From NCBI GenBank assembly GCA_023415335.1, contig JAEZLD010000211.1:1-27070 (forward strand): DNA of 27,070 nt, written 5' to 3'. Each line of letters opens with the position of its first letter. The stretch's first letter is position 1. Of this stretch, positions 7,942 through 15,786 are shown piece after piece. Under the pieces are notes generated by a model. That model was not told where the DNA came from. It searched no databases and saw only the letters and a list, made by a program, of their open reading frames with translations. Origin of the DNA: Bacillota bacterium (GTDB taxonomy: Bacteria; Bacillota; Clostridia; Clostridiales; Caloramatoraceae). The translations under genes and the position numbers were made by a program.

Positions 7942-8796
7942 TCATTCAGCTTCCACTCTGGCACTACTTACATAGGTTTTATTAAGACAAGCTTCATAGC
8001 TGTCATAATCTGTGTTTATGAGTGCTGTAAACAATATGTCTACCATGTTGAGGGTTGAAATCCTGCTGGACATTCCTCCAAGCCTGTTCCAGGATTCGCT
8101 GGCATCAACAAATAAATTATATTTACAAAGTTTAAGAAGGGGATTATCTTCACAGGAGGTAAGGGATACTGTTGGAACGCCTTCCAGCTGTAGTACTTCA
8201 GCGACGGCTATAATGCCATCCGTTTTTCCTGTATAGGATATTAGAAAGGAAAGGGTATTCTTAGTATATGCTCTGGCATTTACCAGCATGGACACATTGT
8301 CTCCAGGTGCCGAGGAAGAAATACACATCCTCATGCATTTTATCTGAGCATCAACTGCCACTACATGAGATGGACCCATGCCATAAAAGTCTATGCGTTT
8401 GGCAGTTGACATTTCCTGTACAATCTTCTGTATTGTGTAAGAGTCATTTAAGCCACATGTCATAAGTATGGACTGAGCGTTTTGGTTGGATACCTTTGTG
8501 AGTATGTGACCTATTGAATCATATCTTCCTACAGGGTTCTGAGCACCCTGCAGTATATTCAGCCTGCTGTAATCTGACAACTCTGACGATAGCTTTATCC
8601 TAAAATCCGTATAGCTATCTATTCCAAGCCGCCTACAGAGTCTCTTTACAGTTGTGGGTGAGGTAAAGGTTCTGTCACCTAGCTCCACAATCCCCATGTT
8701 GGATATATCTGTTACATGCTCAAAAATATAATCGACTATATGTCTTTCTGATGGGGACAGGTCTTTAATCTGCCTCATCTGCATCAACAGTGTCAT
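7942..8796 (-). CDS. RpiR/MurR-family regulator with SIS domain
   Basis: A protein of 284 residues. The N-terminal helix-turn-helix (residues 10-75: LSPSERHIVDYIFEH, then TSPTTVKRLCRRLG and SYTDFRIKL) and the C-terminal SIS sugar-phosphate-binding domain (about 110-255, with YGMGPSHVVAVDAQIK and the SYTGKT loop) are the RpiR architecture. The SIS loop reads ISYTGKTDG rather than the more usual SxSGxT. It is the last gene of the PTS operon, 22 bases after IIA, with a GGGAGGAG ribosome site. It most likely senses the phosphorylated sugar made by that PTS and controls the operon and perhaps the divergent M24 gene. Confidence 0.92.
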   Translation of the reverse strand: MTLLMQMRQIKDLSPSERHIVDYIFEHVTDISNMGIVELGDRTFTSPTTVKRLCRRLGIDSYTDFRIKLSSELSDYSRLNILQGAQNPVGRYDSIGHILTKVSNQNAQSILMTCGLNDSYTIQKIVQEMSTAKRIDFYGMGPSHVVAVDAQIKCMRMCISSSAPGDNVSMLVNARAYTKNTLSFLISYTGKTDGIIAVAEVLQLEGVPTVSLTSCEDNPLLKLCKYNLFVDASESWNRLGGMSSRISTLNMVDILFTALINTDYDSYEACLNKTYVSSARVEAE

Positions 8797-8818
8797 ACTT
8801 CTCCTCCCTTAGCTAGAT

Positions 8819-9205
8819 TCAACACTCCCCATGGAAAACCAATATGGACTGCCTTGCCGCCTCTGCAGCCATTTCAGAAAGCTGGTGGGCATCCATATCA
8901 AGATTGAAGACTATCTCTGCATATGCTGCAGTGTTAAGGCCTGCTACGGCAGCGTATGTTCTGTGCTCTGTGCATAAAACTGCTGCTTCTCGGAAGGGAG
9001 TCCCTCCTGCAAGATCACATGCAAACAATATGCTGTCTCCTAATCCATGAAGAGTGTATGCCAGCTTTTCTCTAATGGTTTCCGTATCGTCCTTCTCATT
9101 AAAATCAATAAAGAAAAAGCCTTCCTGATGCCCTACAAGCATGTCCAGATTCCTTTTTATGGCTGTACCATAGCCTCCATGTCCTATTATAATAACACTG
9201 GTCAT
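8819..9205 (-). CDS. PTS mannose-family EIIA component
   Basis: A protein of 128 residues, the length of a free-standing mannose-class IIA domain. The phosphoryl-acceptor His9 lies in IIIGHGGYG, and the ACDLAGGTPFREAAVL segment is the family's second signature. It takes phosphate from HPr and passes it to IIB in the cytoplasm. The gene lies downstream of the SIS gene rather than beside IIB, and is separated from SIS by a perfect 32-base palindrome that may set its dose. The ribosome site is AAAGGAG. Confidence 0.93.
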   Translation of the reverse strand: MTSVIIIGHGGYGTAIKRNLDMLVGHQEGFFFIDFNEKDDTETIREKLAYTLHGLGDSILFACDLAGGTPFREAAVLCTEHRTYAAVAGLNTAAYAEIVFNLDMDAHQLSEMAAEAARQSILVFHGEC

Positions 9206-9237
9206 TCTTATTCTCCTTTAAAACCTTTAAAGTATAA

Positions 9238-9269
9238 ATACTGGAGAAGACGGCCGTCTTCTCCAGTAT
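9238..9269. repeat. Perfect 32-base palindrome in the SIS-IIA gap
   Basis: The arm ATACTGGAGAAGACGG (9238-9253) is followed with no spacer by its exact reverse complement (9254-9269). It starts 2 bases after the SIS stop codon. In RNA it would form a hairpin of about 14 pairs with a tight GGCC turn. The following minus-strand sequence is only moderately U-rich, so it may act as a partial terminator or an mRNA-stability element that lowers IIA and RpiR relative to the transporter genes. Confidence 0.75.
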
Positions 9270-9271
9270 GG

Positions 9272-10033
9272 CTACATGTTGTTGTTATCGAAAACAAGCT
9301 TCCTATATGCAGCATAAACCTCCTGCATGTATTCCTTTGGTATCTCTGTAACGTTTGGGGATACGAAAATATGCATTTTATGCTGGAGCCTCTCTAGAAG
9401 CAGTGCAGTTTCAGAGGCAATTGCCTGTGCAATGGCTATGGCAGCAATGGTGGAGGAGGCTCCTACCTTTTGAGAGTATCCTGTGATCTCCACAAGCGCA
9501 TCCTCCAGGGGGCAGCAGTTGTCAATGAGTATATCTGCCACATCCCCAAGCTTCTTTCCAGAGGAATGGATGGGCTCTGCCTTCCTGTAATTTTCCCTAC
9601 TGGTAATAGCTATGACATAAAGCCCACGTTCCTTTGCATACAATGCAGCCTCAATGGGAGCCGCATTAAGACCTCCATGTGAAAAAACAATCATTACCTC
9701 GCCCTTTTGGAAGTTATAGCTTTGGAGGAAGTTGGCTATATAGCCCTCCTGTCTTTCAATCCACAATAGCTCCCTTGCTCCTCCAGGCCCTATGACATTA
9801 TTCCACATAAGCCTGGGGTCCATACATGGATGCCATCCTACCAGGCCTCCATATCTGGGGAATACATCCTGTACAGGCAATACGGAATGTCCGCTTCCAA
9901 ATAGGTGTACTAGCTTTCCTGAGGCTATTGCTTCTGCACAAGCAGAGGAGGCAGCTTTTATGTTTTCATACTGTTCACTATTTATTTTTTCTATAATCTT
10001 AGTGATTCCGTCCAGATATCCTATTTCACTCAT
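9272..10033 (-). CDS. SIS-domain sugar-phosphate protein, UPF0309-like
   Basis: A protein of 253 residues with one SIS domain (about 30-200): the sugar-phosphate loop LFGSGHSVLP, then MIVFSHGGLNAAPIEAA, and a helix KLGDVADILIDN. It resembles the UPF0309 group of phosphosugar-binding proteins, which is distinct from AgaS, MurQ and the FrlB/GfrF deglycases. It is the only possible sugar-metabolising enzyme in the operon, so it likely isomerises, deaminates or deglycosylates the PTS product; the reaction is unknown. A GSGHS loop and a nearby FPRYGGLVGWHP segment look like an intact active site. The ribosome site AAAGGA is moderate. Confidence 0.85.
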   Translation of the reverse strand: MSEIGYLDGITKIIEKINSEQYENIKAASSACAEAIASGKLVHLFGSGHSVLPVQDVFPRYGGLVGWHPCMDPRLMWNNVIGPGGARELLWIERQEGYIANFLQSYNFQKGEVMIVFSHGGLNAAPIEAALYAKERGLYVIAITSRENYRKAEPIHSSGKKLGDVADILIDNCCPLEDALVEITGYSQKVGASSTIAAIAIAQAIASETALLLERLQHKMHIFVSPNVTEIPKEYMQEVYAAYRKLVFDNNNM

Positions 10034-10062
10034 GTTATTGTCCTTTCATTAAAATATTATTA

Positions 10063-10944
10063 CTACCCATTTATGCCTACCTTAGGGATATAGCTGATGG
10101 CAGTAAGAACTGCAGCAAGTACTAAAATCAGTCCCATTATGGCAAGGGGAGACCAGTTCTTTTTAGCGTATAGCCTATAGACACCCATGGTCAGCCCCAG
10201 GGGCAGTATGCCTGGTAAAATATTATTAAGGAGCTTATCAAGGTTGAACACAGAAATGGTTCCATCAACATAGGTCTGTGTTGCTGCATCGAACACTTTT
10301 GTAGCTGTCTTAATGTCTATATTCAGAGTGCAGGATACAAACTTGGCGGTAAGTGCTCCTACCACTAAAAGTCCGAGTATTGTAACTGCATTCATAATCT
10401 TATCCAGCCTGCCTGCGCCTATGAATTTCTGTACACCCTCGAGACCTGTTCTATAGCCTAAACGGAACAGCTTCCAGCTTATGATATATGTTCCGGCAGG
10501 GTAAACCAGCATATAAAGCAGTGCTCCAACCCAGGCAGCACTTGTAAGTGCACTTGATATGGATAGGCATACGGTAAGCAGAAGAGGAATAATCGTTGCA
10601 ACCCATAAGGAATCTCCTATGGCAGAGGTGGGTCCTATAAGAGCAACCTTAGTTTCTGTAATAGCCTCAGGTGTTCCGTTACCATTTGCCAGCTGTTCCT
10701 CCATTCCTATGGCTATGCCATTGCATATGGAGCCTACCTGGGATTCTGTATTGAATAGTGTAATATGTCTCTTTAAAGCCGCTGCTTTTTCTTCTTTAGT
10801 GTCATAAAGCTCCTCCACTACTGGTGCCATGGACTGGCCAAATGCCATACCCAGCATTGTTTCTGCCTGCTGGGAACAGCCATTCCAGAAAAACCAGTTA
10901 AGGAAGGATTTTTTAAGGGTCTTCCTGCTTACGGTCTTACTCAT
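10063..10944 (-). CDS. PTS mannose-family EIID component
   Basis: A protein of 293 residues, full length for IID. The start (KKSFLNWFFWNGCSQQAETMLGMAFGQSMAPVV) is the family signature, with helices gathered in the C-terminal half and a final segment TAISYIPKVG. IID forms the membrane channel together with IIC. Its start overlaps the end of IIC by 8 bases, indicating translational coupling, and GGGGGA lies 8 bases upstream. Confidence 0.94.
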   Translation of the reverse strand: MSKTVSRKTLKKSFLNWFFWNGCSQQAETMLGMAFGQSMAPVVEELYDTKEEKAAALKRHITLFNTESQVGSICNGIAIGMEEQLANGNGTPEAITETKVALIGPTSAIGDSLWVATIIPLLLTVCLSISSALTSAAWVGALLYMLVYPAGTYIISWKLFRLGYRTGLEGVQKFIGAGRLDKIMNAVTILGLLVVGALTAKFVSCTLNIDIKTATKVFDAATQTYVDGTISVFNLDKLLNNILPGILPLGLTMGVYRLYAKKNWSPLAIMGLILVLAAVLTAISYIPKVGING

Positions 10945-11722
10945 ACTCAGATTCCCCCTTGATATTGCTTAATGCATAATAGATGACAGCTATTATTGAG
11001 GCAACCACTGCAACTGCCATAGTGCTTAAGTTGAAATATACTACCAGCACGAAGCCTGCAAAAAATATAGCCCAGTGGACCCCCTTCTTAACAAGAAAGG
11101 AAAGTATAATTCCCATTCCTAAGGCGGCCATCATACTGCCAAAGGTGGATATGCCAGTAGTGAACCATATAGGAATGGAGACACCACTTGATGAACCTAC
11201 AGCTTTTATTGCAAGCAGAACTATAAAGGCTGGTATTACACGACATAAAAATCCAATAGTCTGTCCCCCAATTATATTAGGCATCCACATTTTCTTTGTC
11301 TGTCCGCTGTCTGCTATTTTGTTAGCCCACCTGTTAACAAAAACATCAAGTGCATAATGTACATTCCACATGGTACCTCCTATGGCACCTCCAATGCCTG
11401 CACCAGTAAAAGCTATGCCTATGAGGGCCGCGTCTGTGCCAACTGTGCCCTTCAGCGCTATGGCCATGGCTGTACCGATGTAGGTGGCATAAGAAAGGTC
11501 CCAGGATACTGCACCACCAGGGGTTACGTTTGCAAGATATGCAATCTGGAGAGGAACGCCTACAATCATTGCAGTATTAACGTCACCCATTATAAGTCCA
11601 ACAATAAAGGCTGCAATCAGAGGCCGGCCTAGGCAGTACCAGCCCACTGTGTTTCCAACAATTGAACCAATAGAGCCTAGATAAATAAACAGTGCAATCA
11701 AGACAACCTGAGTCATGTTCAA
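10937..11722 (-). CDS. PTS mannose-family EIIC component
   Basis: A protein of 261 residues with about seven to eight helices; the NTVGWYCLGRPLIAAFIVGLIMGD and VTPGGAVSWDLSYATYIGTAM segments are typical of mannose/sorbose/N-acetylgalactosamine-class IIC. I favour the TTG start at 11722 because AGGGGG is 8 bases upstream; the ATG at 11716 is 14 bases away. Substrate specificity within the family cannot be read from sequence. Confidence 0.94.
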   Translation of the reverse strand: MNMTQVVLIALFIYLGSIGSIVGNTVGWYCLGRPLIAAFIVGLIMGDVNTAMIVGVPLQIAYLANVTPGGAVSWDLSYATYIGTAMAIALKGTVGTDAALIGIAFTGAGIGGAIGGTMWNVHYALDVFVNRWANKIADSGQTKKMWMPNIIGGQTIGFLCRVIPAFIVLLAIKAVGSSSGVSIPIWFTTGISTFGSMMAALGMGIILSFLVKKGVHWAIFFAGFVLVVYFNLSTMAVAVVASIIAVIYYALSNIKGESEYE

Positions 11723-11771
11723 AATACCATCCCCCTAATTTTAATATCTATAGAGAGCTGCACTGTAGCTC

Positions 11772-12275
11772 TTAATAGTCATGATGAAGCTGCTTGCTTA
11801 TATCCTGCCATGGGTAGGCCCGTGAGCCTGGAACCGTTTGATAAACGAGCTTTACACCCTCATTACACAGTTCATCAAACAATGCTATATCAGAATCGCT
11901 TGCAAAAAAAACGCTTCCAGCACCCTTGGTTAGGTTGTGGTTTGTATCTCCGCGCTTTGCGGCATTGCCTATGATGACCATTTCACACCGCAGGAGATAC
12001 TGCCGTAAGGATATAAGGTCCTGAGAGAAACGGGTAACAAAAAGTCTGTTAGAATCACTTTCAAGAGAAAGGAGCTTCTTTGCGTCCTCTGTGGTAACAA
12101 CATGTGACTTATAACGGGAGGGTATTCCCATGAGCATTATAGACTGCAGCGATTTATTTGAGGCCAGCCTATCATCAATAGCAATTATTTCGTTTATTCT
12201 CAGATGGCTGCACCAGGCTACAACAATCTGCCCATGGATTAGCCTGTCATCAATTCTTAAATAATCCTTTCCCAT
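11772..12275 (-). CDS. PTS mannose-family EIIB component
   Basis: A protein of 167 residues, the usual length of a free IIB. The phosphoryl-acceptor His14 lies in RIDDRLIHGQIVVAW, and the C-terminus keeps the GxxLVYQTVPGSRA-type region. It phosphorylates the sugar during transport through IIC/IID. It is the first gene of the operon; a gap of 49 bases separates it from IIC. The ribosome site is AGGAGG. Confidence 0.94.
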   Translation of the reverse strand: MGKDYLRIDDRLIHGQIVVAWCSHLRINEIIAIDDRLASNKSLQSIMLMGIPSRYKSHVVTTEDAKKLLSLESDSNRLFVTRFSQDLISLRQYLLRCEMVIIGNAAKRGDTNHNLTKGAGSVFFASDSDIALFDELCNEGVKLVYQTVPGSRAYPWQDISKQLHHDY

Positions 12276-12527
12276 AATATCCTCCTAGGATAACAATAAA
12301 TAAAAATTGGTTAGAGTATTTGTTATATGTATATTATTTTAGAACCTCTTAATTCATGGAATTTTATATTGTCATAGGATTTACCACAAATAGTTAATAA
12401 TTGCCGGGGAGGTATATATATGCCACTAGGTACATATAATAGGTGATTAAAGCACTATGCCTTGTATTGAAAATAAAAGAGCCTTATAATTGTTGTAGCA
12501 AGGAAATGCTGAAGGAGGTTTAGTTAT
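12276..12527. promoter_or_regulatory. Divergent control region between the PTS operon and the M24 peptidase
   Basis: On the plus strand TTGTAT (12462-12467), a 17-base spacer and TATAAT (12485-12490) form a good promoter for the M24 gene. On the minus strand the best candidate is TTGTGG with TATAAA (complement of about 12393-12367), with a short 15-base spacer. A dyad AATTC-ATG-GAATT (12351-12363) lies just downstream of that -10 and could be an RpiR operator. No sigma-54 -24/-12 element was seen. Confidence 0.45.
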
Positions 12528-13604
12528 ATGAATAGGTACAGACTTAACAATATATTAGACAAAATGGAAAGTAAGGGTATCCCCCAGATGATAATAACTG
12601 ATCCCGCATCCATATTCTATCTGACGGACAGATGGATTCATCCCGGCGAGAGGCTGGTTGCTCTATATATAAGCAGAAATAGAAGGAGCCTTATTATAAA
12701 CAAGCTGTTCCCTGTGTATGAGGACCTGGGAGTAGAGAAGCTATGGTATTCAGATACTGACGATTACATAGGAATATTAAGCGGGGTTACTGACCATAAT
12801 GCTCCACTGGGAGTAGACAAGAATCTACCGGCACGCTTCCTGCTGCCCCTTATGGAAAGAAACAGTGCTAAGACCTATGTAAACGGTTCGGTTTTCGTGG
12901 ATGAGGCCAGGGCCTCCAAGGATGATAATGAAAAGGAACTTATGACAGCCGCCAGTAAGCTGAACGACAAAGCCATGGCGAGGTTTAAGGAGCTTGTGAA
13001 GCCTGGTGTTACGGAAATGGAGATTGCAGAGAAGCTGGAGAAGATATATCAGGAGCTTGGGGCAGAGGGCCATTCCTTTCCACCAATAGTATGCTTTGGT
13101 GCAAACTGTGCAGACCCTCACCACGAACCTGATGACACTGTACTTAAGGAAGGAGACTCTGTATTATTTGATGTAGGCTGCAGGAAGGACAGCTACTGTG
13201 CTGACATGACAAGGACCTTCTTCTACAGGAAGGTTCCAAACGATAAGGCCAGGCAAGTATATGAGCTTGTCAGAAAGGCAAACCAGGCTGCTGAGGCTAT
13301 AATAAAGCCAGGAGTTCGCCTCTGTGATATAGACTGGGCTGCCAGGAGCATCATTGAGGAGGGGGGCTATGGCGATAAGTTCACCCATAGGCTCGGACAT
13401 TTTATAGGAATAGACGTGCATGACTATGGCGACGTGTCCTCAGCTAATACCAATGTTGCCCAGGCAGGAAACATATTTTCCATAGAGCCTGGAATATATG
13501 TGGAGGATGAGGTTGGAGTCAGGATAGAGGACCTGGTGCTTGTAACCGAGGACGGCTGCAGAGTGCTTAACTCCTTCCCTAAGGAGCTTCAGATAATAGA
13601 ATAA
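12528..13604 (+). CDS. M24 metallopeptidase, Xaa-Pro aminopeptidase type
   Basis: A protein of 358 residues with an N-terminal creatinase-like domain (about 1-125) and a C-terminal pita-bread catalytic domain (about 130-350). All five metal ligands are present: D215 (LFDVGC), D226 (ADMTRTFF), H291 (RLGHFIG), E320 (SIEPGIY) and E334 (VRIEDL). H198 in the DPHHEPDD segment is the usual substrate-side His. It should cleave the N-terminal residue of X-Pro peptides in the cytoplasm. AAGGAGG precedes the ATG. It is divergent from the sugar PTS operon, which is an unusual neighbour for a peptidase, and is followed 27 bases later by a Nudix gene. Confidence 0.93.
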   Translation: MNRYRLNNILDKMESKGIPQMIITDPASIFYLTDRWIHPGERLVALYISRNRRSLIINKLFPVYEDLGVEKLWYSDTDDYIGILSGVTDHNAPLGVDKNLPARFLLPLMERNSAKTYVNGSVFVDEARASKDDNEKELMTAASKLNDKAMARFKELVKPGVTEMEIAEKLEKIYQELGAEGHSFPPIVCFGANCADPHHEPDDTVLKEGDSVLFDVGCRKDSYCADMTRTFFYRKVPNDKARQVYELVRKANQAAEAIIKPGVRLCDIDWAARSIIEEGGYGDKFTHRLGHFIGIDVHDYGDVSSANTNVAQAGNIFSIEPGIYVEDEVGVRIEDLVLVTEDGCRVLNSFPKELQIIE

Positions 13605-13631
13605 GGACTATTTATAGGAGAGATTACTACC

Positions 13632-14195
13632 ATGGAAATGCTAGACATTGTAGATGAAAACGGAAGTCCTACCGGCCAGATTGTTGAAAGGACTACAGCC
13701 CATAAGCTTGGCATACGCCATAGGACCTCACATGTGTGGCTTGCAAGACTTCATGATGGGGAGTGCCAGCTTCTGCTGCAGAAAAGGTGCGCCAATAAGG
13801 ATTCCTTCCCCGGCTGCTATGATATATCCAGTGCAGGACACATACCTGCAGGGGTAGACTATATTCCATCGGCACTAAGGGAGCTTTCAGAGGAGCTTGG
13901 AGTAAGTGCCTTGGATGAGGAGCTTTTGCCATGCGGAAGAAGATATATATACTATGAGCGGACCTTTTACGGAGAGCCTTTTATAGATTCCCAGATAACA
14001 AATGTTTATGTTATGTGGAGGGACCTGGAGCCTGAGGAATTTATGCTCCAGAAATCTGAGGTGGATTCGGTTATGTGGATGGAGCTTGATGAGTGTATAA
14101 AAACAGTGGATGAGAACACCATACCAAACTGTATAATGCCTGAAGAGCTTCAGATGGTTAAGAAAAGAATTATGAAGGAGCTTAAAGGAAGATAG
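13632..14195 (+). CDS. Nudix hydrolase, YfcD / IPP-isomerase-like
   Basis: A protein of 187 residues. The opening (LDIVDENGSPTG...ERTTAHKLGIRHRTSHVW) and the QKRCANKDSFPGCYDIS segment are characteristic of the YfcD/isopentenyl-diphosphate-isomerase-like Nudix group. The Nudix box GHIPAGVDY...ALRELSEELGV keeps the metal-binding RELxEELG core, but the first glutamate of GX5E is replaced by Val, so the box is non-canonical. The substrate is unknown; relatives hydrolyse nucleotide or pyrophosphate compounds. It is probably co-transcribed with the M24 gene (27-base gap, ribosome site GGAGAG) and ends at a good terminator. Confidence 0.88.
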   Translation: MEMLDIVDENGSPTGQIVERTTAHKLGIRHRTSHVWLARLHDGECQLLLQKRCANKDSFPGCYDISSAGHIPAGVDYIPSALRELSEELGVSALDEELLPCGRRYIYYERTFYGEPFIDSQITNVYVMWRDLEPEEFMLQKSEVDSVMWMELDECIKTVDENTIPNCIMPEELQMVKKRIMKELKGR

Positions 14196-14204
14196 GAATA
14201 ATAA

Positions 14205-14236
14205 ATGGACTGTCACTGAGGCAGTCCATATTTTTT
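14205..14236 (+). terminator. Intrinsic terminator after the Nudix gene
   Basis: ATGGACTGTC (14205-14214) pairs with GGCAGTCCAT (14220-14229, one G-T pair) around a 5-base loop, followed by six T at 14231-14236. The flavodoxin stop codon of the opposite strand lies inside the stem. Confidence 0.85.
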
Positions 14237-14671
14237 AACCTTGAAAATCCTTCCACACATGCATCTTATGCTTGTAAGGGTGCCATGGTGTATTCCAAGT
14301 ATGGAATCAAGCTTATCCGATGTTTTTCTGTAGTTCATGATTCCACAGAAGTGGACCAAAATATAATCAACTGACTTGATTTTACCTGCATGCTGCTGCA
14401 CGAAGGCCAGTACTGGGGCACATACTGTAAATACCCATACGGGGGAGCATATTATAACCTTATCATAATCAGAGGTATCTACGTCCGGCTCTTCAAGCTT
14501 CATGGGCCACCTATGCATGTTGAACCTGCCGCACCACCAGAAGCCTGGGATTCCTTCTGTCCTTTCGGAGGTTTTTATTTCATATAAATCCCCATTGACC
14601 TCCTGTGCTTTTTCCTGGGCTATTTTTTTAACATAGCCCTTCCTCGAAAAGTATACTACTAATGTCTTCAC
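14213..14671 (-). CDS. Flavodoxin-family protein (intact; operon copy A)
   Basis: A protein of 152 residues. The start KTLVVYFSRKGYVKKIAQE is a flavodoxin first strand and FMN-phosphate loop, and VIICSPVWVFTVCAPVLAFV is the second FMN-binding region. The YFSRKGYV form of the loop (rather than SxTGNT) places it among the flavodoxin-like NAD(P)H-oxidoreductase/FMN-binding proteins. It begins at a GTG whose last bases overlap the TGA of the membrane protein gene, so the two are translationally coupled. The equivalent gene in copy B has decayed to a remnant (22645-22691). Confidence 0.85.
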   Translation of the reverse strand: MKTLVVYFSRKGYVKKIAQEKAQEVNGDLYEIKTSERTEGIPGFWWCGRFNMHRWPMKLEEPDVDTSDYDKVIICSPVWVFTVCAPVLAFVQQHAGKIKSVDYILVHFCGIMNYRKTSDKLDSILGIHHGTLTSIRCMCGRIFKVKKYGLPQ

Positions 14672-15090
14672 TGCTTATGAACTCCCTTCTTCATGGCCAC
14701 CCCGGTTGCTGCCTCAAGAAGCCCGAATATAAAGTATATTGTGGACATAAAATTCAGCGGGAATATGTAAAACTGTATGCATATCCACAGCATGAGTATA
14801 ACTCCGCAGCCAATTGTGAATGAATCTGCAAGGCGGTGCCTTTTGAATAAAAAGATGGTTGTTACAAGCTGGGTTATACCATTTACACATATAAGGGCTA
14901 TTCCTGGAAAGGTATAGTCCTGAAACAGCACATCTGCAAAGGGAAGCACCTGGAAGTTAGGAAGCAGGGTATCCATGCCCATGGTTCTGCCACTGGGGTC
15001 TATAACCATACATCCCCCTCCTGCTAATGCGCCTAAGCCAATAAACAGTGTCCAGAATATGGCTAAATTTCTTGATTTAGATTTCTGCAT
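14668..15090 (-). CDS. Four-helix membrane protein, copy A
   Basis: A protein of 140 residues with four hydrophobic helices (about 8-28, 50-75, 88-108 and 112-132) and the conserved centre MGMDTLLPNFQVLPFADVLF. By eye it is roughly 85% identical to the copy at 22688-23110. I do not recognise the family. It lies between the radical SAM and flavodoxin genes in the ancestral operon. A GGAGG ribosome site is present. That both copies stay open while their neighbours decay argues that this gene is under selection. Confidence 0.85.
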   Translation of the reverse strand: MQKSKSRNLAIFWTLFIGLGALAGGGCMVIDPSGRTMGMDTLLPNFQVLPFADVLFQDYTFPGIALICVNGITQLVTTIFLFKRHRLADSFTIGCGVILMLWICIQFYIFPLNFMSTIYFIFGLLEAATGVAMKKGVHKQ

Positions 15091-15109
15091 ATATATCCCT
15101 CCAATAATA

Positions 15110-15322
15110 TTAAAATCCCATATGTATGCTAGAAAAGCTTCTTCTTAAGGCATCCTCAAGGAGTTCTATGGTATTGCTTTTAACCTCCACGTCCTCAAAG
15201 TCGTGGTCCATATTGTAGCACCTGCTCCTTGAGTCGCAGTATATGCAGCCGTGAGAACAGCCCCTGTATATGGTTATACCATTTTGGGATGATAGTGTGC
15301 CCTTTGCTTCCCTGAAATGCAT
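15110..15322 (-). pseudogene. Radical SAM (SPL-like) gene with internal deletion, copy A
   Basis: The first 62 residues match the intact gene at 23166-24035 closely, including the CxxxCxxC cluster (C22, C26, C29). After LRR the frame runs into eight unrelated residues and stops. The sequence just before the stop (GAAAAGCTT on the plus strand) matches the extreme 3' end of the intact copy, so about 650 internal bases were removed by deletion rather than the gene being cut at an end. No SAM-binding part of the barrel remains, so it cannot be active. Its promoter and ribosome site are intact and probably still drive the two genes behind it. Confidence 0.85.
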
Positions 15323-15351
15323 GGAAAAGACTCCTAAACCATTTTATCTCA

Positions 15352-15380
15352 ATTATAGTAATATGGACAGCTATTTTCAA
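15352..15380 (-). promoter_or_regulatory. Promoter of operon copy A
   Basis: On the minus strand, TTGAAA (15380-15375), a 17-base spacer and TATAAT (15357-15352). The same elements with the same spacing precede copy B (24093-24065). Confidence 0.7.
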
Positions 15381-15480
15381 CAGTATGGGGTGCAATATAA
15401 AAAATTTTAAGAGGGCATATATTTCTTTATTAACGCATAGAATTTTCTTGGAAAATAGCTTGTATATATAGCTTGTTCAT

Positions 15481-15504
15481 AGGACCTCGCAGGGGGTCCT
15501 TTTT
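15481..15504 (+). terminator. Orphan terminator hairpin upstream of the module promoter
   Basis: AGGACCTC (15481-15488) pairs with GGGGTCCT (15493-15500, one G-T pair) around a GCAG loop, followed directly by four T. No plus-strand gene ends before it; it could end a small RNA or be a relic of a lost gene. Confidence 0.6.
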
Positions 15505-15615
15505 CGTATGACATGCATGTCTACTTAGCCAATATATTAAAAGTGAACCGAAGATTGGCTTGAGTAAGTGGTCACAGTGAGAAAAAAATTTTTTTAAAAA
15601 TACAATTAAAACTAT

Positions 15616-15644
15616 TTGAAAAATAAAACAAAATATTTTATAAT
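15616..15644 (+). promoter_or_regulatory. Main promoter of the sipW-TasA module
   Basis: TTGAAA (15616-15621), a 17-base spacer and a perfect TATAAT (15639-15644), preceded by a strongly A/T-rich tract. A weaker second candidate is TTTACA (15721-15726) with TATTAT (15742-15747) at a short 15-base spacing. Confidence 0.7.
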
Positions 15645-15786
15645 GTACATGACAATACGAAATAAGTCGAAATAAGACACAATTATTTATTCTTAACAAG
15701 TGTGTATGTTTGTGTTTTGCTTTACATAGTGTTTAATGTCGTATTATAGAACATAGTTTGCCTTATCCATAAGGGGACATTTTAAA

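Larger units (their letters stand above)
14623..15403. repeat. Direct repeat copy A of a radical SAM / membrane protein / flavodoxin operon
   Basis: This stretch is clearly homologous, at DNA level and in the same orientation, to 22645-24114. Homology starts at the T7-(A)ACATAGCCC segment within the flavodoxin, covers the whole membrane protein gene and the start of the radical SAM gene, and goes on past its promoter to a shared GCA(TA)ATATAAAA stretch. Copy A lacks about 650 bases of the radical SAM gene. Confidence 0.88.

Noticed and set aside
9047..9397. Plus-strand ORF spanning the IIA/SIS gap
   Set aside because: It overlaps two clear minus-strand genes and the palindrome, and has no family resemblance.
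12411..12424. GGTATATATATGCC resembles the arm of the hairpins at 17714-17792
   Set aside because: It is a short A/T-rich alternation likely to arise by chance, with no shared flanks.
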